In this document: piece by piece, positions 12,201 through 22,479 of the stretch | Layout of the letters: every line of letters starts with the position of its first letter | How positions within the stretch are numbered: the first letter of the stretch is position 1 | Notes under the pieces: model-generated | What the model was told of the DNA's origin: nothing | Database searches by the model: none | What the model saw: only the letters and a program-made list of their open reading frames with translations | Made by a program: the position numbers and the translations under genes | From: Dendrocalamus latiflorus | Lineage: Eukaryota; Streptophyta; Magnoliopsida; Poales; Poaceae | Direction: 5' to 3' | Assembly (NCBI GenBank): GCA_017311315.1 | Contig: CM029647.1 | Span: 4,472,576 to 4,536,575 of the forward strand | Length of the DNA: 64,000 bases

Positions 12201-14150
12201 TACTATCAGAATATATACCTGACCCAATTGGTCTACTTGGTTGATTGTTCACAGCGGGAGGCACAACTGGCAGATTAGGCTTCACGGCAACAGATGGAGT
12301 AGGAGCCTGAACAGAAGGTAGCAATGCAGGTGTCCCAGGAAGTATTGGTGTGGGATTTTCAACTGCCGCTTGCGGAGGAGCTACTGGCGGAGGCACTTCA
12401 TCGCTGAGAGCAGGAGGCGTAAACTCAACTGGAGGGGGCGCATTATATTCCACATAAGATATAGTTAGTGATACATCCATTAGGATTGGAATGTCATATC
12501 TAACTGCAGATGAGCTACCTTTTGGGGGAATTACTGGACTCGGTACGTTTTGTGGTCCAGTGGGAACTGCAGGGCTAACAGCTCCCTTCTGAGGTGGAGG
12601 ACTTGCCGATGGAGTAGAGGGTGCTGCAACAAAGCAATGTAAGGGGCTACACATCAATGTTGATTATGATCTGAAACGTAATGCCACACCGTATAAGAAA
12701 TTCAGAGCTACCTGTTGGAAGAGTTACAGGACCGAGAGCAAACGTAGGCTCAGAAGGACTAGAAGCTTGTCCTTGAGCCGCAGGCGAATTAGCATCCGCA
12801 GGAGGAGGAGCCTGAACAGTACCTACAGTAGAGTAAAGAACATAAGTTCATGGAAAGAACAAGTATGTGCACTATACTGTGCAATTACTAAGTTCAAAGT
12901 TCAATAACAACCAATCTGTAGGTTACTATTAGAGGCAAATTGTCAGTGTTCTTTCACCGTATAAAATTAGAATATTGCAAAACAAGGGCAATGATTATGC
13001 ATGTAATGCCCAGCATATTTATGTTATGGGGAAAAGAAATATTAAGAAATGCCAAGCATTTCCCGTAAATAAACAAATAGATGTAGAACAAAGCACATGT
13101 GACTGAATTAAAGTGGCTTGCAGTTAGTAGAAGCCTAGCAAGACAAGAAACCAGAAAGAGAAATTTGATGATTTGCCCTATCTTTGTTTGTCAACCGCTC
13201 ATTTGTCCTATAGTTAGTTGTAATTGATGTTTTGCCCTATTTTTCACTGGACCATTGATCATTTGCCTTTTTTGACAATTTTACCCTTATCCGCTACGAC
13301 CACGGATACTACGATTATGCCTACTTCAACCACGGCCGTGGTCGTAGTAGCAATGATCGTAGCAGCCGTGGTCGTAATGACCGTGATCGAAGTGAACGTG
13401 GTCGTAGTGCTCATGGTCGTAGCAACCATGCAATGGTCGTAGCGACCGTGGTCGTAGTGTTCGTGGTCGTAGCGGTTGTAGTCGTAACAGTTGTGGTCGA
13501 AGTCGTAGCGGCCGTGGTTGTAATAACCGTGGTTGAAGTCGAAGAAAGAAGGAAAGAAGAGGAGGGAGGAGGAAGATAAGAGCAAAATTGTTAAAAACAG
13601 CAAATGATCAATGGTCCACTGAAAGATAAGACAAATCATCAATTACAACTAACTATAGAGCAAATGTGCGGTTGGCAAACAAATATAGGGCAAATCTTCA
13701 AATTTCTCAACCAGAAATGCCAAGCCACCGACATCTCACGATCCCTCTGAATGAGAATTCAGAAATAAAGAGCCCACTTCCTCCCCACAATTTGGTCAAA
13801 TTGTGAAGTAAAAACAGTGAATTGCAGTCTCCCAAGCCACAGATCAGCTAACCAACATGCGCATTGCAAAGAAAATTCTTGAATCCACAAGTTTTTTTTT
13901 TCACAAATCACACAGCAGCCTCCTAAGAATGCTCCAATGAGGCAAAGAAAAAATAACATGGAGAAACAACTAAGTCCTCACATTACTGTACCATCATCCA
14001 CAAGATATCAGTTGGTCCTAAACTATCCTAAGAAAACTTGAAGAAAAGGGTAGGGGGAAAAACTGAAATTTTGGCAATGCCTGGAACTTCCTCACCTCTG
14101 GACCCAAGAACCGAAGCAAGAAGAACCACCACACAAGCAAGAGGCCGCAT
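3243..14150 (-). CDS. ALE2-like receptor-like serine/threonine protein kinase (16 exons)
   Basis: A membrane receptor kinase of the ALE2 type; the Arabidopsis member acts in epidermal and cuticle formation. Modelled exons: 14150-14096, 12822-12712, 12623-12519, 12428-12219, 12092-12024, 11949-11851, 11683-11642, 7673-7479, 7399-7322, 7240-7166, 7086-6982, 6859-6488, 6265-5987, 4684-4286, 4197-3954, 3879-3243; about 1024 residues. Exon 1 gives a signal peptide (MRPLACVVVLLASVLGSR). Exons 2-11 are Pro/Ser-rich and nearly all phase 1. Exon 12 is the conserved ALE2 ectodomain (CNSLACPEPL...). A membrane segment lies near residues 549-572. The kinase has GEGGFG (about 652), VAVK (about 673), HRD (about 769), DFG (about 789) and APEYAMTG, so it is an intact RD kinase. 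Exon 7 is the weak point: its donor would be GC, and upstream sequence suggests a 1-nt frameshift. Intron 7 (about 4 kb) and intron 13 carry retroelements. Confidence 0.9.
4785..5336 (+). mobile_element. complete TRIM (miniature LTR retrotransposon) in RLK intron 13
   Basis: Two direct repeats, 4785-5028 and 5102-5336, both start TGTT and end CTGTCA. The internal region is only 73 bp. It holds a tRNA-iMet-type primer site (TGGTATCCGAG, 5031) two bases after the first LTR, and a purine tract (GAGAAAGAGAA) directly before the second LTR. The flanks AAAAA and AAGAA are an imperfect target duplication. No coding capacity. It lies in the intron between the membrane exon and the first kinase exon. 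Confidence 0.88.
7713..9984 (+). repeat. repeat family X, copy 1, in RLK intron 7 (probable LTR)
   Basis: The parts at about 7930-8099 and 9135-9984 match, in the same order and strand, the segments 36540-36786 and 37715-38898. Shared pieces include TAATGAGTGAT, GGTCTTTGCATGTGCAG, a TATAAAAGCA box (9690) and the terminal CAATCCTACA. It reads like a long LTR ending in CA. The left edge is uncertain: GTTGCC occurs just before TGAGAACT at 7713 and just after the terminal CA at 9984, a possible target duplication. The copy is split by the short-LTR element at 8100-9134. Confidence 0.6.
8100..9134 (-). mobile_element. short-LTR, non-autonomous Copia-like element nested in repeat X
   Basis: Direct repeats 8100-8272 and 8961-9134 both read TGTTAACTTTATT at the left and end CA. 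On the minus strand a perfect primer site TGGTATCAGAGC (8958-8947) follows the LTR by two bases, so the element points left. The internal part (about 690 bp) has no gag-pol frame. No target duplication is visible: the flanks are TCGAG and TAATG. Comparison with the unsplit copy near 36730 suggests about 50 bp of target were lost. Confidence 0.8.
9985..10793. other. RLK intron 7 sequence, nothing recognised
   Basis: Locally C/T-rich then G/T-rich sequence with overlapping short frames on both strands. None resembles a known protein. It may be further transposon remains. Confidence 0.4.
10794..10991. mobile_element. foldback MITE, about 198 bp, in RLK intron 7
   Basis: The ends are the inverted pair CTATTCTGCGC / GCGCAGAATAG. 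The complementarity runs almost the whole length: CAAAAAGTTACTA-, AGTTACTGTCA- and TAGAGTTACTGTCAG-type blocks occur in opposite orientation around a centre near 10893. No coding capacity. The superfamily was not determined. Confidence 0.8.
13158..13708. mobile_element. foldback element with about 135-bp arms in RLK intron 1
   Basis: The arm 13158-13290 (starting GAGAAATTTGATGATTTGCC) is the inverted, roughly 85-90% similar partner of 13575-13708. The 284-bp spacer is a degenerate repeat of CGTGGTCGTAG-like units (about 13295-13540). On the plus strand these read as Arg/Gly/Ser-rich peptide (RGRS, DRGRS) with frame changes. The RNA would form a long hairpin within the RLK pre-mRNA. Confidence 0.85.
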
Positions 14151-14162
14151 CTTGCCCTAGTC

Positions 14163-14411
14163 TCACACGCTCATACCAAGGGCGAACCCAGCAGCAGCAG
14201 ACGCCAATGCCGCCCCACAGATCACAACCATCTCGGTTGAGGCGCGGCGCCGCTCCTGCCACACCCGCAGCAAGAAGCCCCTAAAGCGCAGGAAAAAGAC
14301 GGAGCCTGACTGCCATTTTGAAACCACGCCACGAGCAACCACAGGCCCATGTGGGGAGGCGGGGAGGAGGCAGGAGCAGTGGGGGGAAGAGGAAGAGGGG
14401 AAGGTGCCCAA
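14163..14411 (-). other. upstream ORF candidate in the RLK 5' leader
   Basis: A minus-strand frame of 82 codons begins at 14411 and stops 12 nt before the RLK ATG at 14150. It has no recognisable domain. If the transcript begins upstream of 14411 and is unspliced here, this would be a long uORF that could limit RLK translation. The transcript start is unknown. Confidence 0.3.
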
Positions 14412-14906
14412 GAGGCCAAGACACCAACACCAGAACTAGTAGTTACTAGTTACAGGGGAAAAGGTGTAGTAGTGGCAGCAGCTAGGATAAATTAAACACC
14501 CTAACAACAAAAGCGAAAAAGGAAAGAAAGAAGAAAGCTTTGGTCATTCAAGGAGCAAGAAACCAATCCGGGACCTTGCCCGGCTCAAGAAACAGTAAAC
14601 AGAACATTCCTTGCTTCCTCCCCTTCTACTCCAGACCATACGCTCAATTAACTAACTAAGCTCACACATGGAGGTGAAAAGGAATCTCGGTTGGTTTAGC
14701 CATGTAGTGGTACGAAAGAAGCAATCTTTGGGCAATTAATCCAGGGATAACGCCAATGCAAGCACACGCAAGGGAAGTTTCGGTGTGTCTGTCCCTCTCA
14801 CTGTAGATTCTTGGCCTGCGGGTGGGGGGGCTTTTGTTCGTGCGACCGGGTGGGTCAGGTGAGGCTGCTTGCTCGTTCTCCTGCTATACCGTGCAAATGG
14901 TTTTGC

Positions 14907-15120
14907 TCTTTTCAGCTTCTTAAAACTAAAAAATCAGTTTTTTTAAGTAATTAAATTTTAAACGACGTATTTTTTAAGATATGATCTACTAGTTAATTGT
15001 AGTACATACTTTACTGACTTCATTTATATCGACAAAAATTGCATGTGAGTTTCTGTTAATCTATAATCTCTTATACAAACAGCCTAAAAATTATAAACCG
15101 CAGCAAAAAGAACAGGCGTT
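14907..15120. mobile_element. hAT-like MITE family copy
   Basis: It contains TTTTTTAAGATATGATC, TTAATTGTAGTACATAC, TTCATTTATATCGACAAAA and an AAAAAGAACAGGC end. The same order is seen near 26890, 46905 and 52270, and in the opposite orientation, partly, near 39890. It lies just upstream of the RLK gene. Confidence 0.7.
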
Positions 15121-15594
15121 ACAGGCCCAATAATATTCTTGGCCTTCTTGGGTTGGGATACTTGGATGGGCGCGCCTGGATGGGAGTACGAACCCTAAAA
15201 TTCGCTCGGTTTTGATGCATTTTCCCCGTGCCACGGCCGTCGGTCGATCACGAGAGCGCGTTCGCATTTACTCCGCCACTGCGTCTGTCACGGCTGCTGC
15301 GTAAATGAGCAGAGCGGGCCATCGGATTCTGCGTATATCTCCATTGCCGGCCAGTCGGCCGCTGAGCCTAGATGCAACGCAAATGCAAATGCAAATGACG
15401 ATGCAGGACAGGGTTATCTCGATTCTGAAGCAAGCATTTCAACCGTACGCGAAAACGTAAACGGCTTATCCTGGCACGCAATTTGTACCTGTGTGCGTTC
15501 GTTTTTTGGGAGTCGAGGATTAGGAGTCGCCATCGGTGAGAGAGACCACCAACTGCAAGCAATCTTGCAGCTGGATCAGGCTTGCGGGAGAGAG

Positions 15595-16800
15595 TTTTTG
15601 CCATATATAACGTGTTTTGTATTTATATTTGTAAAATTAGTTGTATGTGTGAAAATGGTAAAAATGATACTTCTACCACCTCGTCATCTGGCTGTGTATA
15701 TCCCTTGTGGATATAGAGGCCGGATTTTATATCCTTTATCTAAAAAAATCACCTCGTCATCGGACAGCAGCGCCCTGCAGCAGACACTAGACTACCAAAA
15801 CCTGGCCACTGTGTGGCAGGTGGCCTACCGCCCCTCTATCATAAGGCAGGTTAGCAGGCTTAATTACCTGCTAAAATTAGTATTTTATATATCATATTTG
15901 TTTAAATTTTTAAATATAGTAAATGAGCTCAAAGAATTATAAAATTTTATATGTAGCCTTCCGACACAATGTACTTTATTATATAATTTTTGATAATTTT
16001 ATCGACTCTAAATATTACTCAAAAATTTATAAGATTATGATATTTATAAGAGTTGTTACATATAGCAAATGAGCTCTAAAAATTACAAAATTTTATGTGC
16101 AGTCTTCCAACACAGTTTATCTAATTGTGTAATTTTTTTAGAATTTTATGTTCTCTGAATTTATCATGTTAATTTAATCATAATTAGCAATATGCAATGC
16201 TTATTTCACGATTTAAATTAACATGAATTAACATGACAAATTTAAATAATATAAAATTCCTAAAAATTACAAAATCAGGTTGACTGTTTTGGAAGGTTGC
16301 ACACAAAATTTTATAATTTTTAAGCTCGTTTGTTATATGTAACAATTCCTACAAATATCATAATTATACAAAATTTTGAGCAATATTCAGAATGGATAAA
16401 ATTATCAAAAAAAATTACACAATGAAGTAATGTATGTCAGAAAGTTGTACATAAAATTTTGTAATTTTTTAAGCTCATTTTTTATATTTAAAAATTCAAA
16501 CAAATATTACATATAAAATACTAACTTAGGCAAGTAATTAAGCCGGCTTAATTACCTGCCGTATGGTGGAGGGGTGGCAGGCCACCTACCGCATGGTGAA
16601 CAGGCGGCAAGCACGTGATCGCACAGTGGTTGGGCGGCAGGCGCCTGCCACACAATGGCCAGACTCTGGTAGTCTACGAGTCAGCTGCAGGGTGCTGCCG
16701 CCCGGTGACCGGATAGCAGAAATGTCATTTTTGTTATTCTCACACACATACAACTAATTTTGCAAATACGAATTTGAAACGCGGTATATGTGCCAAAAAA
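15595..16800. mobile_element. 1.2-kb near-palindromic foldback element
   Basis: The sequence pairs with itself from the ends (TTTTTGCCATATA... and ...TATATGTGCCAAAAAA) to a centre near 16195, where CATGTTAATTTAA faces TTAAATTAACATG. Matching blocks include TTAGTTGTATGTGTG / CACACACATACAACTAA, GTGGCAGGTGGCCTACCGC / GGCAGGCCACCTACCGC and TTAATTACCTGC on both sides. There is almost no unpaired spacer. The 149-codon frame across the left arm has no recognisable domain. Confidence 0.85.
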
Positions 16801-16891
16801 TCTGTTGTAGCTTTGTACACAGTACGTACGCGCACAAACAACTCGGCAATCACTATGGTTTTTTTATTATGGCATGTAGCGTACGTACTCA

Positions 16892-17196
16892 TCTATATAA
16901 ATAAAAATAACCGTTGGTATTCAAGGCATCTCATCCATTTTGAGACAAGAAAATCACATAATAATCCTAAAAAAGAAAAAATTCTGAAAATTCTCACATT
17001 AATTGAAAGAAAAAGAGAAAGATCTCCATCACTTGTTTTGGTAGGACCATATTATAATGATACAGATTAATCATATATAGATATTAGAGTTATATAATAA
17101 ATACAATTGTATTTTAATTATAGGAAGTAGATTGTATATTAAAGACAATTATATCATAATATTTAGCTACACAGTTGCACGGGTAAATCTGCTAGT
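16892..17196 (+). mobile_element. candidate non-autonomous Helitron, about 305 bp
   Basis: The 5' end is TCTATATAAATAAAAATAAC preceded by A. The 3' end is TTGCACGGGTAAATCTGCTAGT followed by T. CTAGT matches the Helitron CTRRT terminus, GCACGGGT is typical just inside grass Helitron 3' ends, and insertion between A and T fits. I did not find a strong 3' hairpin, so this stays a candidate. Confidence 0.55.
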
Positions 17197-17957
17197 TAGT
17201 ATAATTTTATAATGCACATTAGTTCAGTAATGCACATTAGTTCAGTCCTTGATTTCCTGACGACCATTGGCACAGCTTTTTTTACAACAGGCGGTTCCTA
17301 TCATCAAACTAAGATAAGTATCTGGTGATATTGGCGATGGCTTTTGGCTCAAAATAAATAGTGACGGTTGAAAGAAGTGGTTTTTAGAAAGAAAATGTAA
17401 GCGATGGAGAAAGTGAAAGAGATGCGTGTGCGAGATGAGAACGAGAGAAGTGTGGTGCGTGATGCGCTCATGACTAACCGCCTTATCTCCGGAGCAAAAC
17501 AGAAGTGAGAGGAGTGGGAAATCCACTTTGAAAAATTAGATGTTCATACCAACTTCTAGTTTCTCTAAGCGGAAACTATTATAATAGGCCCTAAAACTAG
17601 TTTCTTATGTAGCAGGTGCGGGTTCATTCATTAGTTGTAATCCAATAAGTTTGAGCAATGGTAACATTCCTTCACTACTTAAGATCATCTAGTTAGTGTA
17701 ATTAAAGCGGCAGTAATAGGACAGGTAACTTGCAAGAATTTCGCACGAAGTAGCACGAATCCTCCACAAGCCCCTTGCGAATCCTCGACTCCAAACGAAA
17801 AATCTCTCTATTGATGTATGTTTAGATCATTTATTGATGTTGCAAGAAATCAACAAGTATCTTTTTTTTTGGAAGATTAGATCAACAGGATCTTGAGTTG
17901 AGAATTAGAGATGCAACAAGCACATAATAGATTCAGAAGCAAGCAAACAACATACAT

Positions 17958-18302
17958 GGTGTGTTTGGTTGAGCTGTGGCTTCTGAAAAAGCTGCTGTGA
18001 GCTGTGGGCTGTGGAAAAGCTGTTGTAGGTTGTGGGCTGTGGAAAAGCTGTAAGCTGTTTGGTTCAAACAAGTATAAAACTTACCTCCTATCTCTATTTT
18101 CCTTGAAACAACTGTGAAACATCTCTCTATTTTCACCATTTCAAAAAGCAGAAAGCCAAAAGTAGGGTCCAAGGTGCTTTCAAAACTATACTATCCAAAA
18201 GTAGCTGCTTCTGAAAAAGCAGCTTCTGGTTTCCACCCCTTTAGTTGACTTTTGGCTTTTTGGAAGCAAAAGTAACTCCCAAAAGCTCAACCAAAAGCAC
18301 CC
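17958..18302. mobile_element. hAT-like MITE, about 345 bp
   Basis: Terminal inverted repeats: GGTGTGTTTGGTTGAGCT at the left, and the complement of GGGTGCTTTTGGTTGAGCT at the right. The 8-base flanks are ACATACAT and ACAGTCAT (6 of 8 match), as expected for an old hAT insertion. GCTGTGGAAAAGCTG-like motifs repeat inside. The short frames here are not genes. Confidence 0.75.
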
Positions 18303-18726
18303 ACAGTCATACATGTACAGCGATAGTCCACCAGTTTAATTAGATAAATCAGAGTGGCACTATATTGTCACTGATATCGCTCGTGATCACGAAACAGATC
18401 TATAGATAGACACCATGGTCGGCTAGAGCCCTTCCAAGTTCCAAAAACCAGAATACAAAATGAATACTCCTCAAACCAAATAGATTGCTCCCCTGGGAGA
18501 CTGTCCGCTCGATAGCTGCTGAATTACAAAAGAAAATCTACAACTGGGCGTGCAATAACCAATAAATCTTCAACCTTATCTTTCTCTTCATGTGGACGAT
18601 TAATGCCTGAAGCAACCGTACTACATTTGGTTGCATGTAACTCGATCAGTTCAGCAGCAAGCAAGAGAGTTTAATTTGTCACAGTTCTAGACAGCATCTG
18701 GTAGCTGCATTTTATGTCTACAATTA

Positions 18727-18836
18727 AGGGCCTGTTTGGAACAGAGGAATTTTACAGGAATTTTGCAGGAATTTTACAGGAAACAGTTCAATTTCCGCAG
18801 GAATCGAGAAAAATTCCTGCATTCCAAACAGGGCCT
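18727..18836. mobile_element. 110-bp hAT-like MITE
   Basis: Ends AGGGCCTGTTTGGAA and TTCCAAACAGGGCCT are inverted copies with one mismatch. GGAATTTTACAGGAA-like motifs repeat inside. It is too short to encode anything. Confidence 0.8.
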
Positions 18837-19235
18837 AAGATGCTTCCAGAGCAGAGCCACAGCCACAAATTAAACGAGTAGATGTCTGGACGTAAATATC
18901 AATCAGCAATTGAAGCAACAGCCGTTTTTCCCCCTTTTTGCTTTGCAGGGAATGCATGAAACGTCAATCTGCTATGTGCAAAGCTTACGACATACTACAG
19001 CCAAAAAGAACAGTGTGTGCGTACGTGTCAATGTGTCGTGGTCGCTTGACCTACTACAGCTTTGGCTTCTTGGCTTCCTGGGATGGCAACGCGTGCGCAT
19101 ATATACAGAGATTGCGTGACATGCGATGCTGAAAGTTATCGGATCGAATTCGCCACCTTTGCTTGCCAAGATGCCGTGCATCCACGTGGCGATCCTATGT
19201 GGAATTGTGGGTACACACACAACCCTTTTTAGTTT

Positions 19236-19448
19236 TGGGTATTGATAAACATCATCCGGATATTTTCTTTCTAATTATCATCCAGATTTGTGACCGTTGG
19301 ATTAAAGATCCAAGGGCCACAAATTCTCCCCACCCCCTCCAAAAAAATTCGCCCCTCCTTCAAAAAAAAATTCTCCCACTCAAAAAAATCTAATCCAACG
19401 GTCCGAAATTTGGATGATTGTTGGGAAGAAAACATCCGGGTGATACCT
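19236..19448. mobile_element. MITE with long inverted arms, about 213 bp
   Basis: The left arm (ATCATCCGGATATTTTCTTT, then GTGACCGTTGGATTA) pairs with the right arm (TAATCCAACGGTCCGAAATT, then AACATCCGGGTGATACC). A C/A-rich spacer with two A-runs lies between them. Confidence 0.75.
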
Positions 19449-20139
19449 ATATCCTCCTAGACGTTCATATATGGCTGTATTGATAGATCTCAGCATGATT
19501 GGCGGTTATTGCTTTGTTTGCAACGCGAAAGCTGTAATGAATTTTACTTAATGTGGCTTTATTAGTCTGGTCCAATGACTGAGTAAGGTTGCATTGGACT
19601 CCCAAATTATTTTATTGTTCTTTAGCTAGAGCTGGAATAGACCGGTCCAGGAATACGCAATAAGCGACCAAGCCTTTCTTGCTCAGGTCTATTGATTCGT
19701 CGTGGCCATCAAAATCACCATGGACGCACCCTCGTCTATTAAAGCCATCTTTGCACCAGCTAGCGTGCAAAGAGGATGGCTTTGTACTACGACATAAGGA
19801 CGTTCTACCCATTGAATACTCCAGATCAAATTGTAGTCGGCAAGAAACCCAAAAGGGCTATGTTACTTGCCTCCCAAAACAACCAGTATCACTATCATCG
19901 CTTGCACACTTTTCCTTCATCAAGCCATGCATCCACATAAATGTACATTGATCAACTTATGAAGTTTCAAGTAAAAAACATCGATCAACTCATGTACATG
20001 CCATGTATGTATGCTCACCTTGTCTTATGGGAATTGAATCAACTTTGGTTTTGTGCTCCAGTAATTAGTCTGCTTAATTTCTCATTCAGATCATGTTCAT
20101 GCATGTAATGTGCTAGATCATGTGACCATGCTACCACAC

Positions 20140-20362
20140 ATAGAGTCATCATAGACGGTTCGTAATCCTCATCAAAGATAGTTTTTGAATTATCTAATTT
20201 ATTATGTCGGTGATAACGAGTAATTATTACAGACGGCTTCCAAACCATCCATGATAAGTCATAATACAGACAATTTTTAAAACGGCTAATACTAAAAATC
20301 GTCTGTTATAGAGTACGTATCACAAACAGTTTATGTTAGAAACTGCCTGTGATAGTTCTTTG
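20140..20362. mobile_element. CACTA subterminal-repeat fragment
   Basis: Several degenerate copies of the ATCACAGACGGTT / AACCGTCTGTGAT motif lie in alternating orientation, like the subterminal repeats of the CACTA copies at 23637 and 58831. No CACTA terminus is present, so this is a remnant. Confidence 0.6.
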
Positions 20363-22029
20363 CATAGTTAAAAAAATTATGTTTTTAGCTAGCATCAGGA
20401 AATGCTAGTCATGTTATCTGAAAACAAGCAAGTAGATTACAGATAAATGAAAAATAAGTGAATTACAACTCAAAATAATTTACAGCTCAAAATGAAAAAG
20501 CGTCAAGACGCAAGCGGATCGAACAGATAAACCGCATCAAGTGTTAGTTATACGCATGATCAGTTAAGAGACTGTCAAGACTGATATGGATTAATTGTTG
20601 GAGAGAAATGGACATGAGAGTATACATCAATTTGTTCCTTGTAGGCAAGGAGGGACGTACTGTATGTATAATGCAGCACGTTATATAATTCGTAGTACCA
20701 TTAACTAGAATATTCTAAGCCCAAAGCCAGCTTAATGATTGATTTCGTATCATTAGATTTTTTTATGGTGTGATTTTCCTAATGACGTGATCGAATACTA
20801 AGCAAGCAATCATTCCCTTTTTCTTGCACAAGGTAGTACATTGCTATTTTAATTTCATCATTACTACTTCTGTCTTGTATTATCATTGCTGCATTATTTG
20901 TGCCACGCGAACCATATCAAACTAATTTGTTCCTGATCACCTCGTGCCATTTTTCAATTAGCGCGTGCTACAATATCCTCGGAATTGAAAATTAAGATTA
21001 AAAAAATCTTCAACATCCTTGTGTCAACTTCGTATATATTTGTGTAGACTTACAATCCCCAGGCACTCAAATGCTTGCAAACAAGAACAGCAACTTACCT
21101 TCAAATAAAAAAGGACCAACAGCTACTGATTGGGCGAGATGGTTTCAGTAAAAAAAAAGTGAGAGCAGCAAAGGTAGTTTTGTAAATTAGTAAAACCTAA
21201 AAGGCCATAGTGATCAGTGAGCCCTCTGCTCCTGTTGTGCGGTGTTGTAAAGTGGAAAAGGAGTCGGATTTCTTTCACTGCATGTGCCAAGGTTCCACCA
21301 CGCACAGGCTGACACACCCTCCTCTATGCCTATCTCCTCTAATCTCCCTTCTCTTATTAACGCGTGCAAGATCGTGACAGACTGACAGACTGGTATTGGC
21401 AAATTTGGCAGTAGTAGAATCAAACACAAATCATCATTTACTTGATCAGACTGATGCATTAAGAAAGAAAGGAGGATTTATGCGCATGAAGTCTGCATTT
21501 TGGTTTTTTGACCCGGCCATCTAGCAGAGCGTTTTCAGAGTGATCATTCTGAAAAGATGCACGCCGCTGCGGTGCCATGCATTGCATTTGCATGCTTGCA
21601 ACGCTTAGCTCCAAATAATTTGAGCTCAGGCTTATCCGAAACCCAAAGCTGTAAGGGTGGCATGCATGGATCATGAAAAGCATTCGTCTGCTTGTCCTTG
21701 GTGAAGAAAGATAAAGAGATCGATCTGGGGAGAAGCAATGGACCCGGCCACTAGAAAAGTCACTGAATCCGGCGGCAGGGCAGTGCAGCTGTGCAGGACA
21801 GTACTGCAGTGTGTGCATCGATGCAAATTTGCAGATGCAATGCAACCCTGGCAGGCAGGCAGGTAGGCATGTGACAGAGACATGCACGTCGCTTTGCCTC
21901 CAGCAGTCGGCGCTCAAAGCAGCGGCAACTTTTCCTTTTGTCCTCGCATAGGAACAAGGCACAATGATCGTAGCTTTGCCTTGCCTTGCCTCACAATTCT
22001 ACCCATGCATCTCGCTCGCGATCTCACAG
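20363..22029. other. intergenic, no gene recognised
   Basis: Overlapping frames occur around 21459-21962 (largest 167 codons, minus strand), but they have no recognisable domain, no splice-compatible neighbours and Cys/Ser-rich composition typical of chance translation. I found no known plant miRNA sequence here by eye. Confidence 0.45.
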
Positions 22030-22241
22030 GGGCTGTTTGGTTGCCTGCATCGGAGTGACTCGCACCAGTGCATACAGGGAGATGGTGTTTGGTTGCCTGC
22101 ATCGGGGTGAGAGCCTGCACGAGCGGATGCAAAAAATCAACTGGAGCCAGGCTGAGGAGAAACGCGGCTGAGGACCTTCTCTACTTAGCCTGGCCACGCT
22201 CATGCAGCTGCATCAGCTCATGCAGGTAACCAAACATGCCC
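22030..22241. mobile_element. hAT-like MITE, about 212 bp
   Basis: Ends GGGCTGTTTGGTTGCCTGC and GCAGGTAACCAAACATGCCC are inverted partners. The motif GTTTGGTTGCCTGCATCGG occurs again inside, near 22087. No coding capacity. Confidence 0.7.
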
Positions 22242-22479
22242 ACAGTGGATGGATATGCATGGATGATCAATGATGGATTGGTTGAACGGTTGTAGTAGTA
22301 GATGGCAGTAGCTAGTACGAGAGATCGACGAGACTGACAGTAACTAAGTAGCACACAATGATCATGTGAGACCATATCAAGGCTGTTTTATGTTTGTGAT
22401 AAGTATTTGACTTTGCTTTGCTTCGTTATCGAAGTTTGAGTTTGAATTTGATTTTGTATCATTTGCTCTCTAATTTTTG

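Noticed and set aside
21459..21962. 167-codon minus-strand frame
   Set aside because: No domain, no conserved motif, several overlapping alternative frames and no sign of splicing.
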